From an uncultured Pedobacter sp. (GTDB lineage Bacteria; Bacteroidota; Bacteroidia; Sphingobacteriales; Sphingobacteriaceae), in contig NZ_CAJYOJ010000002.1 in assembly GCF_913776295.1 (NCBI RefSeq), forward strand, positions 1 through 64,000: a stretch of DNA of 64,000 nt, given 5' to 3'. The notes under the pieces are model-generated. The model had not been told where the DNA came from and made no database searches. It was given only the letters and a program-made list of their open reading frames with translations. Position numbers and translations under genes: made by a program. Shown here piece after piece: positions 51,941 through 61,733 of the stretch. How positions within the stretch are numbered: position 1 is the stretch's first letter; each line of letters opens with the position of its first letter.

Positions 51941-52408
51941 TTAGGCGTACCGATCAATTGCGGGCGCCTTGATTACCACGTAGGAATCTGATTTCTGAAA
52001 GCAGCGCACGTTGAAAACAAGAGCCGATTCGCGCTCGGCCAATGCGTGTATACCCAAGGTAAAACGTTGTTTAAACCGCTGGTTACAAGCCTCTTTATGG
52101 CAAATTATTTCGTAACGCTGCAAATTTTCAACGATTACATCAAGCACATAATTTGGCCATTGCTTTTTAATCAGATCCGGCAACCAGCTAAACTGCTGCG
52201 TATCTATTAAACTACCGATTTTGTCAATAGCCAGTAAAGGGATATCTTCACCCACAATCTGGGTCCAGTTCCCCTCAACCTTATCAATAATTCCCAGCAC
52301 TTTACAGCCAGATAATACCAGCCAGGGATCCTTCATGCCTGCACGCATCAGCTGGTAGGGAATATCTTCTAAAAACTCCTGTTCAAAAAGGTAAGTAAGT
52401 TGGATCAT
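51941..52408 (-). CDS. Protein of unknown function beside response regulator
   Basis: A 155-residue soluble protein without signal peptide or membrane helix. The sequence (LFEQEFLEDIPYQLMRAGMKDPWLVLSGCKVLGIID, then WLPDLIKKQWPNYVLDVIVENLQRYEI and NVRCFQKSDSYVVIKAPAIDRYA) is not recognised. The gene is 7 bp downstream of a receiver-domain gene on the same strand, so the two are probably co-expressed; it might be the output or partner of that receiver. Confidence 0.6.
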   Translation of the reverse strand: MIQLTYLFEQEFLEDIPYQLMRAGMKDPWLVLSGCKVLGIIDKVEGNWTQIVGEDIPLLAIDKIGSLIDTQQFSWLPDLIKKQWPNYVLDVIVENLQRYEIICHKEACNQRFKQRFTLGIHALAERESALVFNVRCFQKSDSYVVIKAPAIDRYA

Positions 52409-52415
52409 AACGGTC

Positions 52416-52796
52416 TCAATTGTTTATCGGCAAATTATTAAGCCGCAGCAGTTTGTCAATTGTACCGGTAAAACGCTTCATCGAGATCGGTTTGCCGAGA
52501 TAACATTCAAAGTTGGAATCAATTCTTCTCACTTCATTTTCAAGGTGCGAGGAGGCATAGATCACAAACCTAGCCTTGGAGCGAAGATGCTGAGACAGTT
52601 CAGTACCTTTCATCCCCTGCATATCAATATCTAAGAAAAGAAAGTCGATTTGATCGCCTGCACTGATTGTGTTTAGTGCATCAACAGGGTTATCGAAGGT
52701 GTTAGACAGCTTTAAAAAACGGGTGTCTTCAATATAATCATGAAGTACATCAATGGCATGCTGTTCGTCGTCAACAATTGCACAACTGTAATACAT
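52416..52796 (-). CDS. Stand-alone response regulator receiver protein
   Basis: A 126-residue single REC domain. The acidic pair is DDE in CAIVDDEQHAIDVL, the phosphorylated aspartate is in FLFLDIDMQGMKGTELS near residue 55, the switch Ser/Thr is in VIYASSHLEN and the lysine in YLGKPISMKRF. No output domain follows; the next gene (51.9 kb) is a separate unknown protein. The form resembles the N-terminal halves of LytTR regulators common in this phylum, so it may have lost its DNA-binding domain or act through a partner. No histidine kinase is nearby. Confidence 0.88.
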   Translation of the reverse strand: MYYSCAIVDDEQHAIDVLHDYIEDTRFLKLSNTFDNPVDALNTISAGDQIDFLFLDIDMQGMKGTELSQHLRSKARFVIYASSHLENEVRRIDSNFECYLGKPISMKRFTGTIDKLLRLNNLPINN

Positions 52797-53213
52797 AAGC
52801 GGATATAGATAGGTTACATCAAACTTAATATAATCTTAATTTGAATCTATACAAAAAGACATAAAAAGGTAAAATTACGGTAACATTCAACTTACTAATC
52901 AGACAGCAACACTCACTTATGTATTTTTTAATAAGGTTCAAACCCTCCACACCTGTGGAAAGCAACGCCCTGATTTCTTCACAGTTTTAGTTAAATCTAT
53001 TTTGCTGGTTCAGGAACTTATTTGCGGATTACTCGTATGCATTATCCTGCCTGATGATTGACATTTATAGATTCATATAGCTTTCCGTAAAAAATCCATC
53101 ACGGTGTTCAGAATGGCATGCGCAGCTGCCACTTAAGTAACACATAACCCAATCTAATTGAGTGTTTATTATCCTTCACTTAAATAAAAACTATAACCTC
53201 ATTATGATACCAT
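52797..53213. other. Intergenic region between receiver gene and phosphatase terminator
   Basis: About 417 bp without a recognisable gene or repeat. It should hold the promoter of the receiver gene in its left part; no clear element was found. Confidence 0.4.
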
Positions 53214-53258
53214 ATAAAAAAATATAGCGGCGTCATGGCATGTGCTGACACCGCTATA
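53214..53258 (-). terminator. Rho-independent terminator of the SusCD-phosphatase operon
   Basis: On the minus strand TATAGCGGTGTCA pairs with TGACGCCGCTATA (13 bp with one G-U) around a 10-base loop, followed by seven T (plus-strand A-run 53216-53222). It is 19 bp after the phosphatase stop codon, so it marks the end of the operon. Confidence 0.9.
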
Positions 53259-53276
53259 CAGGTATATTTGCTTTAT

Positions 53277-55142
53277 TTATTGGGCCTTTAACAAGTGATA
53301 GGCTTTAATGATTTTATGAAATATTTGATTATTAGGATAAGTGCCACTGAAATTTTGGGAACCCGGGCCATAGGCAAAAACAGGAACCATAATCCCCGTA
53401 TGATCGTTAGTGCTAAATTCGCCCCTTACCATTCCTTTTTCGGCAGCCCCGTCTAAAAGCGTCAATCCGCCTGTTTCATGATCGGCAGTTACGACAACCA
53501 AAGTTTCTCCATCCTGATCAGCAAAGCGAAGTGCCTCGGCAACGGTACGATCGAAATCGAGCAATTCGGTAACCAGATAAGGCAGATCGTTCGTGTGACC
53601 ACCATAGTCAATCTGTGCACCTTCGGCCATGATAAAGAAACCAGCTTTGTTTTTTGATAAAACCTGCAGGGTATGGGATAATGATTTTTTAAGCATATCT
53701 CCCCTGCCTTTTATCACCGGTCTGGTTGCCGAATCATCCAATAAAACCAATTGTTTTCCATCCTGCAGCTTTTCAAAATCGGTTAAATTATGGGTTATCT
53801 GAAAACCTTTATCCTTTAGATCTGCCAAAAGCCTGCTATTTTTATTCTGTTCGAAAGCTTTGCGGTTGGAACCCACTAAAACTTCGGCCTTGCTACGTAA
53901 CAAATCATTGGCGATTGCGCCATTATAAGAACGATCAAGCTGATGAGCGTAAAAAACGGCTGGTGTTGCATCGGTCAGATCGCCAGCCGTAATGATGCCA
54001 CTTTTGATACCGAAGGTGGATAAAGTATCAACCAAATTGATTTTATACTGATCATCTGGACCAATTCCGATATAACGGTTATTGGTTTTATAACCAATGG
54101 CCATCGCGCTACCACCCGCAGCCGAATCGGTATTTCCTGCATCTGCAGCAGCGGTTTCAGAAAAGCCTATGTAATGGAACTTTGCCATGTTCAGATCGCC
54201 ATGATTGGCAATCAAACCCGCGTGGATGGCAGCCAGTCCCATCCCATCGCCAATTAACAAAATGACTTTTTTTGGTACCTTGTTTTGTCCGTCGGTTTTG
54301 TAAGTTGGGGTATAAGGGATATAGGGTTTTGGATTGGTGTAAATCAGTTTATCCTGATGTAGATAAAAATTTCTCAATTTGGCGGGCTGATCGGTATTAA
54401 TCCAGTCTGCGCCGAGCCTTTCGAGTACAACCCAGGTGTTCGGACTATCCTGCGAAGCCCAAAAGCGAAAAGGTTTGCCTTTTTGATGTGCCTGTGTGAT
54501 GGCAGCTCTCATCTTCGCTTCATCTGTTTTGGTCGGGTTGCCTTTGCCATTCCATACGGTATGATTTTTTAAATCATCGCTGATCATCGCTACCCTTTCC
54601 AATTGGGCATCCGTATAAACCGTTGCAGGCCTGCCATCAAAAGATAATTTCTCATCATAATCTTTAAAATCGGCAGGAGCAGGCATATCGCCACTAATGA
54701 CTACTTTAATCGCATTGGCATTCTTTTTTGCGTCAAATACTTCGGGATAACCTTCAAGTTCTTTTAACAATATGGGGAGCACATGCTGGTAATCTTCCTT
54801 TACATCAACCACCAACTGCAGTTTTAGGGCTGCATTGGTGTAAGGATGATTCCCTTTTGCTTTAAAAAACCGGGCTAGCGGATCGAGGTATACCTTTTTA
54901 AGTGTAAAATCCGGTTTAATTTCTGAAGCCTCGTGGGCTACATACAATTCGCCATCCTTTAAAAACACATCTGCCTCAATTGACCCCATTTCGGCATAAT
55001 ATGCGGTAAGAAGCGGAATTTCCTGCTTATAATCGTTATGGCTATGGCCATGATTTGCATTTAGCTTTACCTGGGCAGATGTGCTTTGCAGCCCCAGCAC
55101 AAAGGCCAGCGCTGCAAAGTTGATCCCTATTTTTTTTACCAT
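53277..55142 (-). CDS. Fusion of GDPD/PLC-like phosphodiesterase and PhoA-type alkaline phosphatase
   Basis: A 621-residue exported protein. After a signal peptide (1-23), residues 28-260 are a phosphodiesterase-like TIM barrel (HGHSHNDY, GSIEADVFLKDGELYVAHE) of the glycerophosphodiesterase/PI-PLC superfamily. The rest is an alkaline phosphatase: ILLIGDGMG metal site near 294, nucleophile Ser in NTDSAAGGSAMA near 340, GDLTDATPA, YGGHTND and TADHETGG metal ligands. The pair could cleave a phosphodiester and then release phosphate from the product. Its ATG overlaps the SusD stop (ATGGTAA), so it belongs to the SusCD operon and is its only enzyme. The substrate is inferred to be a phosphodiester such as a glycerophosphodiester, inositol phospholipid head group or teichoic-acid-like polymer. 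Confidence 0.9.
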   Translation of the reverse strand: MVKKIGINFAALAFVLGLQSTSAQVKLNANHGHSHNDYKQEIPLLTAYYAEMGSIEADVFLKDGELYVAHEASEIKPDFTLKKVYLDPLARFFKAKGNHPYTNAALKLQLVVDVKEDYQHVLPILLKELEGYPEVFDAKKNANAIKVVISGDMPAPADFKDYDEKLSFDGRPATVYTDAQLERVAMISDDLKNHTVWNGKGNPTKTDEAKMRAAITQAHQKGKPFRFWASQDSPNTWVVLERLGADWINTDQPAKLRNFYLHQDKLIYTNPKPYIPYTPTYKTDGQNKVPKKVILLIGDGMGLAAIHAGLIANHGDLNMAKFHYIGFSETAAADAGNTDSAAGGSAMAIGYKTNNRYIGIGPDDQYKINLVDTLSTFGIKSGIITAGDLTDATPAVFYAHQLDRSYNGAIANDLLRSKAEVLVGSNRKAFEQNKNSRLLADLKDKGFQITHNLTDFEKLQDGKQLVLLDDSATRPVIKGRGDMLKKSLSHTLQVLSKNKAGFFIMAEGAQIDYGGHTNDLPYLVTELLDFDRTVAEALRFADQDGETLVVVTADHETGGLTLLDGAAEKGMVRGEFSTNDHTGIMVPVFAYGPGSQNFSGTYPNNQIFHKIIKAYHLLKAQ

Positions 55143-56659
55143 CCCGGATTTTGTTTAATTACACCTGCACTGTTATCAATTTCTCTCTGTGGCACGGCCC
55201 AAACATCATGTACCTGAGGATTGAAAGTTCTTGCGGGCCAAATTACAGTTCCATCATAATCGTGCAACGGTTTGGCATATGTGGCTTGTGCATCGCCCCA
55301 TCTCACTAAATCGCGGTGACGATCTGCCCATTCTCCGGCAAGCTCATTCCGGCGTTCGCGTTTAAGGTCATCTATAGTCATTCCCGTTTTAGCACCTAAA
55401 CCGGCTCTTCGCCTGATTTTGTTCAGTTCGGTATCGCCCGCGCCTGCACCACTCAGGTTAATGGCCGCTTCTGCTTTGATCAGTAATACTTCGGCATAAC
55501 GCATTAATGGCACATTTAAATCAGTCGTCCCATTATCCCCGTTTGGATTAACGTGTGTGGGAATCGGGTTAGCGTAAGAAAACGGCTCCATGTATTTTTT
55601 AAACTGGTAATTTGAAGTTGCGCCTCCATCTTTGGTAAAGCTGCGCTCGGCTCCAAAAAACATAAATTTATCGCCAGGTTTCAAAATGGTAGCTTCCCTG
55701 CGTTGATCGCCAGCTTCATATGAATCGTAAAGTTCTTTGGTTGGCAGGTAATAACCCCATCCATTATAAATACCCCATGCTTTATTGGTTAACATTACAC
55801 CAGGCAACTTGCTTCCCCATCCTGTTCCGCCACCGCTAGGTGTACAAACAACCGACCAGATATATTCTTTAGACCAATTGTTTGAAGCCTTAAAAACATC
55901 GGCAAATCCTGTACTGATCAGATCATGCTGCCCTGAATTAATAACCATATCGGCATACTTAGCGGCATTGGCATAATCCTTTTTAAATAGGTAAACCTTA
56001 GATAAATAAGCCCATGCAGCTGTTTTGTGTGCTTTACCATAATCAGCAGCTTTCATTGCCGAAAAAAACGGAAGGTTATCTGCAGCTTTTAACAGAAGCG
56101 AAATAATATAATCGTAGTTTTCATTTACATTGTTAGCACGGGGAATGGGCTGTGATGCATCGGTTTCGGGCTTAACAATTGGCACACCCGCTTTATCATT
56201 TCCGTAATTGGCTGCCAGCTGGAAATATACCAAACCCGCATTAAAATAAGCATCGCCTATAATCTGTTTCTTTAAACTTTCGTCCATATTGATGTTGGGC
56301 ACATTGGTGATGATATCGTTTGCACGTTTGATAATGGCATAACGCATACTCCACTGCGATTCGGTATAACCTCCACCTACATAAGTACGGTTAAAATTTT
56401 TAATATTATCAGCCTCCGGTTTGTTCCGGCCGGTAACCATATCGTCGCTGGCATTGATGAACCAGAACATTCCACGTCCGTAAAAATCTTCGGCATTATA
56501 GAGTTCGTACATTCCGCCCTCGGCTTTTAAGGCATCTTCTTTGGTTTTCCAGAAATTCTGTGCCGATGGAGAGCCTTCCGGTATAATATCAAGCTGTTTT
56601 GTGCAGGAAGAGAAAACAGCAAGGGCGGCAAATGCCATATATTTTAAATTCTTTTTCAT
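55136..56659 (-). CDS. SusD/RagB family outer-membrane nutrient-binding lipoprotein
   Basis: A 507-residue lipoprotein with a signal ending at cysteine 19 (VFSSCTKQL). The N-terminal SusD-like segment (SPSAQNFWKTKEDALKAEGGMYELYNAEDF) and the C-terminal RagB part (MRYAEVLLIKAEAAINLSGAG, RRRAGLGAKTGMT, ERRNELAGEWADRHRDLVRWG) are complete. SusD proteins form the lid of the TonB-dependent SusC channel and capture the ligand at the cell surface. The gene lies 11 bp after SusC and overlaps the phosphatase gene by 7 bp, so the three form one operon. Confidence 0.95.
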   Translation of the reverse strand: MKKNLKYMAFAALAVFSSCTKQLDIIPEGSPSAQNFWKTKEDALKAEGGMYELYNAEDFYGRGMFWFINASDDMVTGRNKPEADNIKNFNRTYVGGGYTESQWSMRYAIIKRANDIITNVPNINMDESLKKQIIGDAYFNAGLVYFQLAANYGNDKAGVPIVKPETDASQPIPRANNVNENYDYIISLLLKAADNLPFFSAMKAADYGKAHKTAAWAYLSKVYLFKKDYANAAKYADMVINSGQHDLISTGFADVFKASNNWSKEYIWSVVCTPSGGGTGWGSKLPGVMLTNKAWGIYNGWGYYLPTKELYDSYEAGDQRREATILKPGDKFMFFGAERSFTKDGGATSNYQFKKYMEPFSYANPIPTHVNPNGDNGTTDLNVPLMRYAEVLLIKAEAAINLSGAGAGDTELNKIRRRAGLGAKTGMTIDDLKRERRNELAGEWADRHRDLVRWGDAQATYAKPLHDYDGTVIWPARTFNPQVHDVWAVPQREIDNSAGVIKQNPGW

Positions 56660-56670
56660 TGTTTTTGTGA

Positions 56671-59600
56671 TTATAAATTTACGCTTAAACCAAGGATAAA
56701 GCTTCTGGCCTGAGGATAACGACCAACATCCACTCCGTTGTTGTCCATTCCTATTTCGGGATCAAAACCGGAATATTTGGTAATGGTAAAAAGATTGTTT
56801 GCCGTAGCATAAATCCTTACAGCGCCTGTTTTTAATTTATTAGCGATCGATTTCGGCAAACTGTAACCGAAGGTTACGTTACGGATACGCAGGTAAGAAC
56901 CATCTTCTATATAAAAATCAGAAGCTGCAAAGTTTCCATTGGCATCGCTGGTTGAAATAACCGGCACTTTGCCCCCTGGATTTTCCGGCGACCATGCATC
57001 CAGAATGCCAGCCAGTTTGTTGTAAGAAGGTCCGGAAGCGCTGTAAGTAGTACGTTTTACAGCATTAAACAACTTGTTACCCTGCACACCTTGCGCAAAA
57101 ATATTGAAATCGAAATTTTTATAGCTTGCATTGAAACTTAATCCATAAGAGAAATCAGGATAGGCACTGCCCGCAAAATAACGGTCTTTGCTGTCAATTG
57201 ATCCATCGCCGTTAATATCTACAAATTTAAAATCGCCTGCTTTTGCATTTGGCTGTATCTTTTGTCCCTTTGCATTTTTATAGTTATCAGCTTCTGTCTG
57301 GCTCTGGAAAATACCATCCGTTTTTAACACAAAATAACTATACAACGGCTGTCCTACCCTATTGGTTAAAGGAGCAAGTTCATTTCTGAAATTAGTAGAT
57401 ACCGTTTGGTTTTCTATACCAGGGATAAGCTCCTGTATCTTATTGTTAACCTTTGTTAAGGTAGCATTTACAGAATAAGTAAAAGCTGCTTTTTTATCAC
57501 TGTTATAAGTTAAACCCAACTCAATACCTTTATCTTTTACTATACCGGCATTAATGGTTTGGATGTTTAAACCAGCTGTTCCCGGCAGCGTTCTGTTCAG
57601 GATCATTTTATCGGTTTCCTTAATAAAATAATCAGCCACTAAACTCAATCGGTTTAAAACCGTTAAGTCAAGCCCGATATTGGTTTGTTTGGATTCGGCC
57701 CATGTGAGATTTTTGTTGGCCAGAACAGTCTGTATATAGCCGTTCTGTAAAGCAGGCGATTGCCCGAAGTAACTCTGCGTGGGATTTAATAACGGATTTA
57801 CTGCAGAAGGTGAAAGACTGCCCAGATTTCCTAAAATACCATAACTACCCCTGAGTTTAAACTCATTTAACCAGCGTGCATCTTTTAAGAAATCTTCTTT
57901 ACTCACTACCCAACCTGCAGAAACAGATCCGTAATTTCTGAACCGGTTTTCTTTGGCCAACATGGATGATCCGTCACGGCGACCGATCAACGATAAAAGA
58001 TACTTTTCGCCATAGTTGTAATTTACCCTGAAAAACAATGATGAAAGTGCTTTTGCATCAAAATAACTGGAAGAAGGCTGTGGTATTGTTCCATTTGCCA
58101 AATACCTGTATTGTTTTGACTCGTCGTCAAAACCCGAAGCCGACGCATACAAACCGCTGCTTTTCGTTTTCTGAAAAGTATAACCACCGGTAAATTCTAA
58201 CTGATGCTGCGCAAAAGACGTTTTATAGTTTAAAACCTGTTCTGCTAAAAAGTCTGTTGCTTTATCGCTTCTTTCTACCAAACTATTGCTTAGTACCGGT
58301 TTTCCAACTTCTGGTCTTTTTGGTGTAAAGCTTTTAAAGGCAGCATCTGATTTGGTCACACTTAAATTCGATCTGAAAGTTAAACCTTTGGCCAATTTAA
58401 GGTTAGCATAAGGATTAACCACCAGCACATTTACCGGATTGTTGACATCAATACGCATCAGTTCGGCAACCGGATTAATAATATCGCCGTAATCTCCGGC
58501 ATATGGCCCCGGCAAACCTGCAAAACTGCCATCGGCATTGTAAGGTGTACCATTGGTTGGATAATAAATGGCGGAAAGTAAAGCACCTGTGTAATCGCTG
58601 CTGGTGTTAGCTCCATTTCCGTTGGTGCTACTGTACGAAAGGTTTTCGCCTATTTTTAACCAATTGGTTACCTCATGCTCAGTATTGATCCTAAAATTAT
58701 AACGTTTGGTTTTGGTATTTAACACAATACCTTCCGCGTTACGGTAGTTAAAGCTAAGATAATAGTTAGATTTTTCGCTCCCACCGTTTATCGCTGCATT
58801 GTAATCCTGTAATAATCCATCTCTAAACACTTCGTCCATCCAGTTGGTACGGGTAATCTGTCCATCGGGATATTTTGCAGGGTCAAAAGCCGGTAACAGA
58901 TTAGTACCGCCATTTTTTGCTGCAGTTGCCGCCACCTGTGCACGCTGTTGTGCATTTAAAGGCTCCAGTTTTTTCCAGGCGCTTTGCTGGCCAACTTTGG
59001 CGTCAAAACTGATCTGCATTTTTCCGCTTTTGCCCTTTTTGGTGGTAATTAATACCACGCCACCCGAAGCCCTTGCGCCGTAAATGGCCGCAGAAGCATC
59101 TTTCAGTACGGATATCGATTCAATATCGTTAGGGTTAAGTTGTGGCGTACCTGAAAATATGGATCCATCGATTACATAAAGTACATTTTCCCCATTAATA
59201 CCGCCCGCACCGCGGATGTTGATACGTGGTGCAGAAGTTGGATCGCCACCCTCATTAGTGACAATTACGCCCGGTGATTTTCCGGCCAGCACCTCACCTA
59301 CACTGTTTAATGAACGTGAAGAAAGTTTATCCAGGCCAACAATACTGACTGCCCCGGTTAAGGTTTCTTTTTTCTGTGTACCATAACCCACAACCACTAC
59401 CTCTGCTAGTGTAGAGCGTTCTTCTTTTAAAACCATATTGATCACCAGCTCTTCGCCCACTCTTGCTTCCCTGGTCTGAAAACCGATCATCGAAAAGGAA
59501 AGCACTGCATCAGCGCCAACTGCGATTCGGTAAGCGCCGTTTCCATCAGTAATGGTTCCGCTTTGTGTACCCAATACTTTTACCGAAACACCTGGAAGAA

Positions 59601-60015
59601 CTAAACCTGTGGTATCACGCACGATACCTGTAACAACCCGATCTGGTTTGTTCATTACGGCATTATTCAAAATTACATATCCGCCTTTCTCCAGCACCTG
59701 TAAACCAAGCCGGTCTAAAAGTGATCTTACAGGCTCGGTGGTAAAATCGCCGCTTACCAACATATTCTTTTGTTGTAGGTGATCTGGATTGTACACAAAA
59801 CTGAGTCCGGTACGGGATTCGATTTCTTTGATGATCTCGGTCATCTTACGGCCCTTATGGATATTAATGCTAACTGTGGTTTTCTCTAATTTTTGGGCCA
59901 TACCTGCTGAAGCGAGGATAGAGCTGCAAAAAAAGCAGAGGATGGTAAATGTTAAACATGAGTATTTCATGATCTTGTAAAGAGCTGGTGTCCGCTTAGC
60001 GGAGGTTGTTTTCAT
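56671..60015 (-). CDS. SusC/RagA TonB-dependent receptor with STN signalling domain
   Basis: A 1114-residue outer-membrane transporter. After a signal peptide (to about residue 41, ...ASAGMAQ) come an STN domain (about 48-118, VSINIHKGRKMTEIIKEIESRTGLSFVY), a carboxypeptidase-like beta-sandwich (128-205, VTGIVRDTTGLVLPGVSV), then the plug (VVVVGYGTQKKETLTGAVS, AGKSPGVIV) and a 22-strand barrel to the terminal aromatic region. The STN domain lets ligand-loaded receptor signal to the FecR anti-sigma factor encoded next door, which frees the ECF sigma factor to activate this operon. The substrate is set by SusD and the phosphatase fusion downstream, not by sequence alone. Confidence 0.95.
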   Translation of the reverse strand: MKTTSAKRTPALYKIMKYSCLTFTILCFFCSSILASAGMAQKLEKTTVSINIHKGRKMTEIIKEIESRTGLSFVYNPDHLQQKNMLVSGDFTTEPVRSLLDRLGLQVLEKGGYVILNNAVMNKPDRVVTGIVRDTTGLVLPGVSVKVLGTQSGTITDGNGAYRIAVGADAVLSFSMIGFQTREARVGEELVINMVLKEERSTLAEVVVVGYGTQKKETLTGAVSIVGLDKLSSRSLNSVGEVLAGKSPGVIVTNEGGDPTSAPRINIRGAGGINGENVLYVIDGSIFSGTPQLNPNDIESISVLKDASAAIYGARASGGVVLITTKKGKSGKMQISFDAKVGQQSAWKKLEPLNAQQRAQVAATAAKNGGTNLLPAFDPAKYPDGQITRTNWMDEVFRDGLLQDYNAAINGGSEKSNYYLSFNYRNAEGIVLNTKTKRYNFRINTEHEVTNWLKIGENLSYSSTNGNGANTSSDYTGALLSAIYYPTNGTPYNADGSFAGLPGPYAGDYGDIINPVAELMRIDVNNPVNVLVVNPYANLKLAKGLTFRSNLSVTKSDAAFKSFTPKRPEVGKPVLSNSLVERSDKATDFLAEQVLNYKTSFAQHQLEFTGGYTFQKTKSSGLYASASGFDDESKQYRYLANGTIPQPSSSYFDAKALSSLFFRVNYNYGEKYLLSLIGRRDGSSMLAKENRFRNYGSVSAGWVVSKEDFLKDARWLNEFKLRGSYGILGNLGSLSPSAVNPLLNPTQSYFGQSPALQNGYIQTVLANKNLTWAESKQTNIGLDLTVLNRLSLVADYFIKETDKMILNRTLPGTAGLNIQTINAGIVKDKGIELGLTYNSDKKAAFTYSVNATLTKVNNKIQELIPGIENQTVSTNFRNELAPLTNRVGQPLYSYFVLKTDGIFQSQTEADNYKNAKGQKIQPNAKAGDFKFVDINGDGSIDSKDRYFAGSAYPDFSYGLSFNASYKNFDFNIFAQGVQGNKLFNAVKRTTYSASGPSYNKLAGILDAWSPENPGGKVPVISTSDANGNFAASDFYIEDGSYLRIRNVTFGYSLPKSIANKLKTGAVRIYATANNLFTITKYSGFDPEIGMDNNGVDVGRYPQARSFILGLSVNL

Positions 60016-60137
60016 TGCTTAATTTGTTTGATTTTATTTTGTAAAGCTTTAATTATACTGGCTTTATTGCCAGGAAGAAAAATTGGGGCAGCCGATCTGA
60101 TCGGTACCGCAGAAAATTTCCAGATCATATCTCTATC

Positions 60138-61082
60138 TCATCGGTATATATTAAATGTTTTGTGATTTTTTGATGCATTGAACCTGAGCTGATGGAGACT
60201 ACAGATAATATCCAAAATCTCATCTGGTGATTGTTTGCTACTGAAAGAAGCGGTTGTTTTAAGCTTACCCAAACTTTTATCGCTAAGCAAAATTTTAATG
60301 CTGTAAACATATTGGAGTTTGGTAATCACTTCATCCAGTCTTGCTCCGTCAAAAGCAAATTCGATAAAAGCAGGTGCTTTGATTTTACGGATGGCAGCAC
60401 TGCCGGCATTTTTATCATAAGTTAATGATTCATCCTTAACCAGCGTACCCAGGTTACCTTTTTGATCGCTGACCGCAACTTTACCCGTAACCACGGCAAC
60501 TTCAAGCTGTTTACTGGCCTGATAAGATTTGACGCTGAAAGCGGTCCCTAAAACTTTAATGTTAATTCCGGCGCTTGTATGTACCGTAAATGGTCTCTTT
60601 TCCTGATGGGCAATATCGAAAAATGCTTCTCCCTCCTTTAATTCAATCTGACGGCTATTTGAAGCAAATACTTTAGGATAGCAGAGTTTTGCAGACGGAC
60701 CTAACAACACCACAGAACCATCAGATAAAATGATTCGCTTCTGTTGTGTACTTCCGGTAACCAGCGTAATCTGATTACCGGACGGCTTTTTAGTGTTCAG
60801 TGTCCAAATCGTTATGCCTAGTGTAACCATGAAGAGTACAGCGGCTGCAACCCTGATAAAAGACCGGAGCTTCAATATCTGGCCTGTTTTCGGTTCATTG
60901 CGCATAGCAACCTGCAGATGTGCAAACATTTGTGCCCCTATCTTTGCTTTACGGTCTGCCGGTATGGCCGTATCTTTTATATGGAGTGCGGCATACCATT
61001 CCTCAACCTTTTTTTGTTCTTCCTGATTCGCCTGCTGATCGAGATATTTCTGCAGCAGTTCTTTTGCCTGTTCTTCTGTCAT
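60138..61082 (-). CDS. FecR family anti-sigma factor
   Basis: A 314-residue single-pass protein. An N-terminal cytosolic part (1-75, TEEQAKELLQKYLDQQANQEE) is followed by one membrane helix (VAAAVLFMVTLGITIWTL near 72-89), a periplasmic FecR domain (KRIILSDGSVVLLGPSAKLCYP, EGEAFFDIAHQEKRPFTVHT, 108-205) and a C-terminal secretin/STN-like domain that contacts SusC (ARLDEVITKLQYVYSIKILLSDK). It is 63 bp downstream of the sigma factor and 122 bp upstream of SusC, the standard order. Confidence 0.94.
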   Translation of the reverse strand: MTEEQAKELLQKYLDQQANQEEQKKVEEWYAALHIKDTAIPADRKAKIGAQMFAHLQVAMRNEPKTGQILKLRSFIRVAAAVLFMVTLGITIWTLNTKKPSGNQITLVTGSTQQKRIILSDGSVVLLGPSAKLCYPKVFASNSRQIELKEGEAFFDIAHQEKRPFTVHTSAGINIKVLGTAFSVKSYQASKQLEVAVVTGKVAVSDQKGNLGTLVKDESLTYDKNAGSAAIRKIKAPAFIEFAFDGARLDEVITKLQYVYSIKILLSDKSLGKLKTTASFSSKQSPDEILDIICSLHQLRFNASKNHKTFNIYR

Positions 61083-61145
61083 TTAAATACATGTCAGTTG
61101 AAAAGCAGACTGGTACTAACCAAAAATGTTATCAGTAAATTAACT

Positions 61146-61733
61146 TTATGTTAAGCTGATCAATACAGCAATTAATAAAATATAAGAAAGGCTTTTTTTG
61201 AGCAGTTTTAAAGCAGCAGAAATCTGATTTTTTACGGTCTGGACCGAAATATCCAGATCTGAAGCGATTTCTTTGATCGATTTATCTTGTTTTCTGCTCA
61301 TGGAAAAAACCTGTTGCATTTTTTCGGGCAGTAATGCAATGGCAGCATCTACTTCAAGATGAAGCTCTTTTAAAATCAGTTTATGATCTGCAGCAATGGT
61401 ATCTTTTTCATCCATTAGTGCGCTAAGCGCCGTGTAGTGATGCGCTTTAAGATTACCTGATCTGAAATAGTTGATTACTTTATACTTTACAGCACCATGC
61501 AGGTAGGCACCTAAGCTTGATGAAAGCTTAATCGTTTTATGGTTTTCCCATAGCGAAATAAAAATCTCCTGGGTAATATCTTGCGCAAGGGCTTCATCAC
61601 CCGTTTTTTTAAGCGCAACGTCAAAAATATCTCCCCAATGTAGCTGGTAGATTTCTGCCATGGCCTGATGACTTCCGCGCCGTAAAGATGAAAGTAAAGT
61701 TTCGCTCAAGGGATACTGCTTTTTTCGCAGCAA
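61146..61733 (-). CDS. RNA polymerase ECF-type sigma-70 factor
   Basis: A 195-residue sigma factor with region 2 (MAEIYQLHWGDIFDVALKKTGDEALAQDITQEIFISLWEN) and region 4 (IALLPEKMQQVFSMSRKQDKSIKEIASDLDISVQTVKNQISAALKLLKKSL). The last 12 residues (ILLIAVLIS) are hydrophobic. The frame starts with TTG at 61733; no upstream ATG is in frame before a stop, and an internal ATG at residue 25 would remove part of region 2, so TTG is preferred but not proven. It heads the sigma-FecR-SusC-SusD-phosphatase set and should activate the SusC promoter when FecR is signalled. Confidence 0.92.
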   Translation of the reverse strand: MLRKKQYPLSETLLSSLRRGSHQAMAEIYQLHWGDIFDVALKKTGDEALAQDITQEIFISLWENHKTIKLSSSLGAYLHGAVKYKVINYFRSGNLKAHHYTALSALMDEKDTIAADHKLILKELHLEVDAAIALLPEKMQQVFSMSRKQDKSIKEIASDLDISVQTVKNQISAALKLLKKSLSYILLIAVLISLT

